41,367 nucleotides of DNA from Burkholderiales bacterium (GTDB lineage: Bacteria; Pseudomonadota; Gammaproteobacteria; Burkholderiales; Burkholderiaceae_D): NCBI GenBank assembly GCA_947451925.1, contig CANGAW010000022.1, forward strand, positions 1 through 41,367. Direction: 5' to 3'. Within the stretch, counting starts at the first letter, position 1. Each line of letters opens with the position of its first letter. A program made the translations under genes and the position numbers. The notes below the pieces were generated by a model. The model was not told the DNA's origin. It did no database searches and saw only the letters and a program-made list of their open reading frames with translations. Below are positions 38,641 to 41,367 of this stretch, one piece after another.

Positions 38641-40163
38641 CAGTTGCTGCCGCTTTCTTCTGCATCAGTGTTGGCAACGGCCAGGCTGATGCGAAACAAA
38701 GAGCCGGGAAAGCGGCTGTCATGACTGCGCGGATTATTGAAAATATCGATATCGGCATCATGCTTTTGCGCGATCTCGCGCACAATCGCCAGCCCTAGTC
38801 CGCTGCCTTGCACCTGACTGCCTAAAATACGATAAAAGCGCTCGAACACATGCGTGCGTTCAGCCGGCGCAATGCCGGGGCCGTTGTCTTCGACTTCCAT
38901 AATGGCCAGCGGTCGTTCGTCATCTGCGCGCACCCGCACCGTCACGCTGCCGCCTTCCTGGGTATAGCGCAAGGCGTTGTCGAGCAAATTATTGACCAGC
39001 TCGCGCAGCATGGTGCTGTTGCCTTTGACGTGCAACGCCTGCTGCATGCCTTCAAAGCCCAGGTCAATGCGGCGCGCAATAGCAGTTTGTACCCAGTCTT
39101 GCACCACTTCGCGCGTCATGCTGTTGAGTTCAATGGTTTCGAGCGGCGTGGCATGCGAAGACTGATTTTCGGCGCGGGCCAAAGCCAGCAGCTGGTTGAC
39201 CATGCGCGTGGCCGATTCGGAGCTTTTCGATAATTGCTCAAGCGAGCGCTGGATTTCGCCACGATCAGACTGCCGCATGGCCAGCTCGGATTGCATGCGC
39301 ATGCCGGCCAAGGGCGTCTTCATTTGATGGGCTGCGTCGGCGATAAAACGTTTTTGCACGTCTATGCTTTGCGACAGTCTTTCCAGCATGTCGTTAAGCG
39401 AGCGCACCAGTGGCGAGATTTCTTCCGGTACGCCGCGCGAATCAATCGGTGACAAATCATCCGAACGTCGCGAGCGAATATGATCCTGCAAACTCGCCAG
39501 TGGCGAGAGGCCACGCGTTAATGCAAACCACAACAGGGTCAGCGCAATGGGCAAAATAATGAATTCCGGCAGAATCACGCCCTTGATAATCTGGTTGGCC
39601 AGCAAACGCCGCTTGTCCAGGGTTTCTGCCACTTGCACCAGCGCGTAACGCGGCTCGGCAGCAATGGCGTCTGCGCGAATTTTCTGCAGGTTGACGAAAG
39701 TGTAGGCGACCCGCACCTCGGTATTGCGCATCTGGTCGTCACGTAACAGTACCGACCACGGCACCGGTTTTTCTTCATCGCTGGGCAATGGCAAATCACT
39801 GTCGCCGGCGAGTAATTCGCGCTGCGATCCACTGACCTGAAAGTACACATTGTCGACATCGTCGGCACGCAAAATATCGCGCGCCGAATAGGGCAGCGGG
39901 GCACTGATTTGTCCGTTGTATTCTTTGACCTGCTGAGCCAGCACTGTGACCCTGTCTTCCAGCCCGCGGTCAAACGGTTCATTGGCAATGGATTTGGCGA
40001 TCAGGTAAGTGACGCCGATGCTGACTGGCCACAGCAGCAGCAAAGGCATCAACATCCAGTCGAGGATTTCACCGAAGAGCGAACTCTGCATGCGTTCCGG
40101 CGTGACTTCAGCGGCCTGCGCCTCATCGCGTAGCGCCAGCTTGTCAACAGGATCGCGCTTCAC
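38640..40163 (-). CDS. TctE/QseC-like sensor histidine kinase
   Basis: This 507-residue (from GTG 40163) inner-membrane kinase has a first transmembrane helix near residues 37-57 (MLMPLLLLWPVSIGVTYLIA). A periplasmic 2CSK-type sensor domain follows, then a second helix near 205-225 (ILPIALTLLWFALT) and a HAMP-like linker. The HisKA domain has His279 (ADAAHQMKTPLAGM). The ATPase domain has NNLLDNALRYT, EVEDNGPGIAP and GSGLGLAIV. The frame extends to a TTG at 40217 overlapping the regulator; I prefer the GTG 8 bases after the regulator stop. By position it should sense the solute carried by the symporter. The ligand is unknown. Confidence 0.88.
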   Translation of the reverse strand: MKRDPVDKLALRDEAQAAEVTPERMQSSLFGEILDWMLMPLLLLWPVSIGVTYLIAKSIANEPFDRGLEDRVTVLAQQVKEYNGQISAPLPYSARDILRADDVDNVYFQVSGSQRELLAGDSDLPLPSDEEKPVPWSVLLRDDQMRNTEVRVAYTFVNLQKIRADAIAAEPRYALVQVAETLDKRRLLANQIIKGVILPEFIILPIALTLLWFALTRGLSPLASLQDHIRSRRSDDLSPIDSRGVPEEISPLVRSLNDMLERLSQSIDVQKRFIADAAHQMKTPLAGMRMQSELAMRQSDRGEIQRSLEQLSKSSESATRMVNQLLALARAENQSSHATPLETIELNSMTREVVQDWVQTAIARRIDLGFEGMQQALHVKGNSTMLRELVNNLLDNALRYTQEGGSVTVRVRADDERPLAIMEVEDNGPGIAPAERTHVFERFYRILGSQVQGSGLGLAIVREIAQKHDADIDIFNNPRSHDSRFPGSLFRISLAVANTDAEESGSN

Positions 40164-40171
40164 GACCGCAC

Positions 40172-40864
40172 TCAGGCTACGCCTGCCGGTGCAGCACTGA
40201 TAAATTTTTCCAGACAATAGCCCAGACCGCGTACGGTCGCGATGCGCACGCCGCCGGTTTCGATTTTCTTGCGCAGTCGATGCACATACACTTCGATGGC
40301 GTTATTGCTGACTTCTTCGCCCCATTCGCAAAGATGGTCAACCAGCTGCTCTTTGGACACCAGCCGCCCGCTGCGCTGTAGCAGCACTTCCAGCAAACCC
40401 AGTTCACGGGCTGAGAGGTCGATCATGTGTTCATTGAGATAAGCGATGCGCCCGACCTGATCGAAGCTTAATGGTCCGTGCTTGATGATGGTCGGCCCGC
40501 CACCGGCGCCGCGCCGGGTCAGGGCCCGCACCCGCGCTTCAAGTTCGGACAGCGCAAAAGGCTTGGCCATATAGTCGTCGGCGCCCAGATCCAGACCTTT
40601 AACCCTTTGTTCGACCGAGTCGCCGGCCGTCAAAATCAAGACCGGCACGCGGGAATCCCGCGAGCGCAGCCGGCGCAAGACCTCCAGCCCTGACATTTTC
40701 GGCAAATCCAGATCCAGAATCAGCAGATCGAAATCCTGGGTCGACAGTGCACTGTCGGCTTCCTGGCCGTTACCGACACAATCCGTGACATAGCCGGACT
40801 GGCGCAGGGAGCGCGTCAGGCCATCGGCCAGCACACTGTCATCTTCAGCAAGCAAAATACGCAT
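40172..40864 (-). CDS. OmpR-family response regulator (TctD/QseB-like)
   Basis: This 230-residue regulator has a receiver domain (LLAEDDSVLADGL; phospho-acceptor Asp51 in LILDLDLPKMSG; Thr in LILTAGDS; Lys in YMAKPFALSELEARVRAL). A C-terminal winged helix follows (DLSARELGLLEVLLQRSG, then EVYVHRLRKKI and VRGLGYCLE). It is the first gene of the regulator-kinase-DUF4212-symporter operon and probably activates the transporter genes and itself. The start ATG at 40864 is supported by the standard N-terminus MRILLAEDD. Confidence 0.93.
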   Translation of the reverse strand: MRILLAEDDSVLADGLTRSLRQSGYVTDCVGNGQEADSALSTQDFDLLILDLDLPKMSGLEVLRRLRSRDSRVPVLILTAGDSVEQRVKGLDLGADDYMAKPFALSELEARVRALTRRGAGGGPTIIKHGPLSFDQVGRIAYLNEHMIDLSARELGLLEVLLQRSGRLVSKEQLVDHLCEWGEEVSNNAIEVYVHRLRKKIETGGVRIATVRGLGYCLEKFISAAPAGVA

Positions 40865-41062
40865 AGGTCAAGATGGCCGGTAGTTTGAAATGAAGTCCCA
40901 ATACCCTGCCTTGTCGGGCAAATCCGGGTGGTCACGAAGTCGTAACGATTGAGCGAGAAGCTAGTCTATTGGGTTTTTATAGTGCCAGCAAGAAAATGCA
41001 GAGGCTCATTTTTAGGCATAATTATCGAAAAAACAAACTGAGGCCTAAAATTACGCTTGCAT
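40865..41062. other. Intergenic region between the response regulator and recA
   Basis: This is the left part of a 292-base gap between divergent genes. It must hold the promoter of the regulator operon. The inverted repeat TTTTAGGC (41010-41017) and GCCTAAAA (41043-41050) is visible but widely spaced. No gene or RNA is recognisable. Confidence 0.5.
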
Positions 41063-41090
41063 CCGACACTGTTTTTTTATACAGTGTCGG
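41063..41090 (+). promoter_or_regulatory. LexA (SOS) operator over the recA promoter
   Basis: CCGACACTGT (41063-41072) and ACAGTGTCGG (41081-41090) are perfect 10-base arms around TTTTTTAT. The core CTGT-N8-ACAG (41069-41084) is the canonical LexA box. A TTGCAT -35-like box (41057-41062) and TATACA (41078-41083) place it across the recA promoter, 67 bases before the ATG. Confidence 0.92.
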
Positions 41091-41156
41091 CTAACGTATC
41101 AAAGCCGGCTCTAGGGCGGCTTCCTGATTTACTGACCCCGCACTGAGAGAGTATCC

Positions 41157-41367
41157 ATGGACGATAAAAAACCGGCATCGAGCACAGAAAAGGGCAAGGC
41201 ACTCGCTGCTGCTCTGGCACAAATTGAAAAGCAGTTTGGCAAAGGCTCGGTCATGCGCATGGCCGACGGCGCGGTGGCAGAAGAAATTCAAACCGTCTCC
41301 ACCGGTTCGCTCGGGCTCGATGTGGCGCTGGGTGTAGGCGGCTTGCCGCGCGGTCGGGTAGTAGAAA
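41157..41367 (+). CDS. recA: Recombinase RecA, N-terminal part only
   Basis: Seventy codons are visible before the window ends. The protein begins [20 protein letters not shown], then [18 protein letters not shown] and [20 protein letters not shown]. These are the N-terminal oligomerisation helix and the start of the ATPase core; the Walker A motif lies just past the edge. RecA forms the filament for homologous recombination and triggers LexA self-cleavage. The LexA box upstream shows that it is SOS-regulated. Confidence 0.98.
   Translation, partial: MDDKKPASSTEKGKALAAALAQIEKQFGKGSVMRMADGAVAEEIQTVSTGSLGLDVALGVGGLPRGRVVE

Overview
The window is a stretch of ordinary proteobacterial chromosome. 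Gene content and order (leuS-lptE-holA-proA; bamE divergent from fur; hrcA, nadK, recN, hemH, grpE-dnaK-dnaJ; purM; recA) fit a betaproteobacterium of the Burkholderiales, most likely the Oxalobacteraceae. That placement is inference from gene order and protein character. I see no rRNA, tRNA, CRISPR array, prophage or transposase.

Layout. 1-5721 (minus strand) is a compact leuS-lptE-holA-proA-hemJ-like operon; the last gene runs off the left edge. 5904-9168 (minus) holds bamE-dapB-tonB-exbB-exbD, read away from fur (9245-9673, plus). The short bamE/fur gap carries a Fur-box-like inverted repeat that may tie the iron-uptake energiser TonB-ExbBD to Fur. 9691-11475 (minus) holds hrcA and a HAD phosphatase gene. 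11531-19330 (plus) runs nadK, recN, hemH and the grpE-dnaK-dnaJ chaperone set; grpE and dnaK each have their own heat-shock (sigma-32) promoter.

19570-23977 is the accessory and most interesting part. It holds an RpfC-type hybrid histidine kinase, then a small heme-oxygenase-like (probable di-iron) protein in the same direction, then convergently an RpfF-type DSF synthase with both catalytic glutamates. Together they look like a fatty-acid quorum-sensing module with an unusual third component. Part of it is strikingly AT-rich, and it sits between housekeeping genes, which suggests horizontal acquisition.

24395-25078 (plus) is a beta-carbonic anhydrase gene. 25157-30917 (minus) is a tightly packed, mostly overlapping operon: AI-2E/PerM transporter, hda, HAD-IB phosphatase, pcnB, folK, deoxynucleoside kinase, panB. 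purM (31046-32089, plus) is read divergently from it across a large palindrome. 32168-36254 (minus) is the Anbu cluster: circularly permuted ATP-grasp enzyme, alpha-E protein, transglutaminase-like peptidase and Anbu proteasome-like protease. This is a recurrent gene set whose biological role is still poorly understood. 36336-40864 (minus) is a two-component system (OmpR-type regulator and TctE-like kinase) with a sodium/solute symporter and its small DUF4212 partner. The right edge holds the start of recA behind a perfect SOS operator.

Three copies of one REP-like palindrome family lie in intergenic gaps: an inverted pair at 5802-5894 (a REPIN arrangement) and a single copy at 32111-32142. 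Several reading frames can be extended upstream to TTG or GTG codons. I chose the internal ATG where family alignment, signal peptides or gene spacing favoured it, and say so in each entry.
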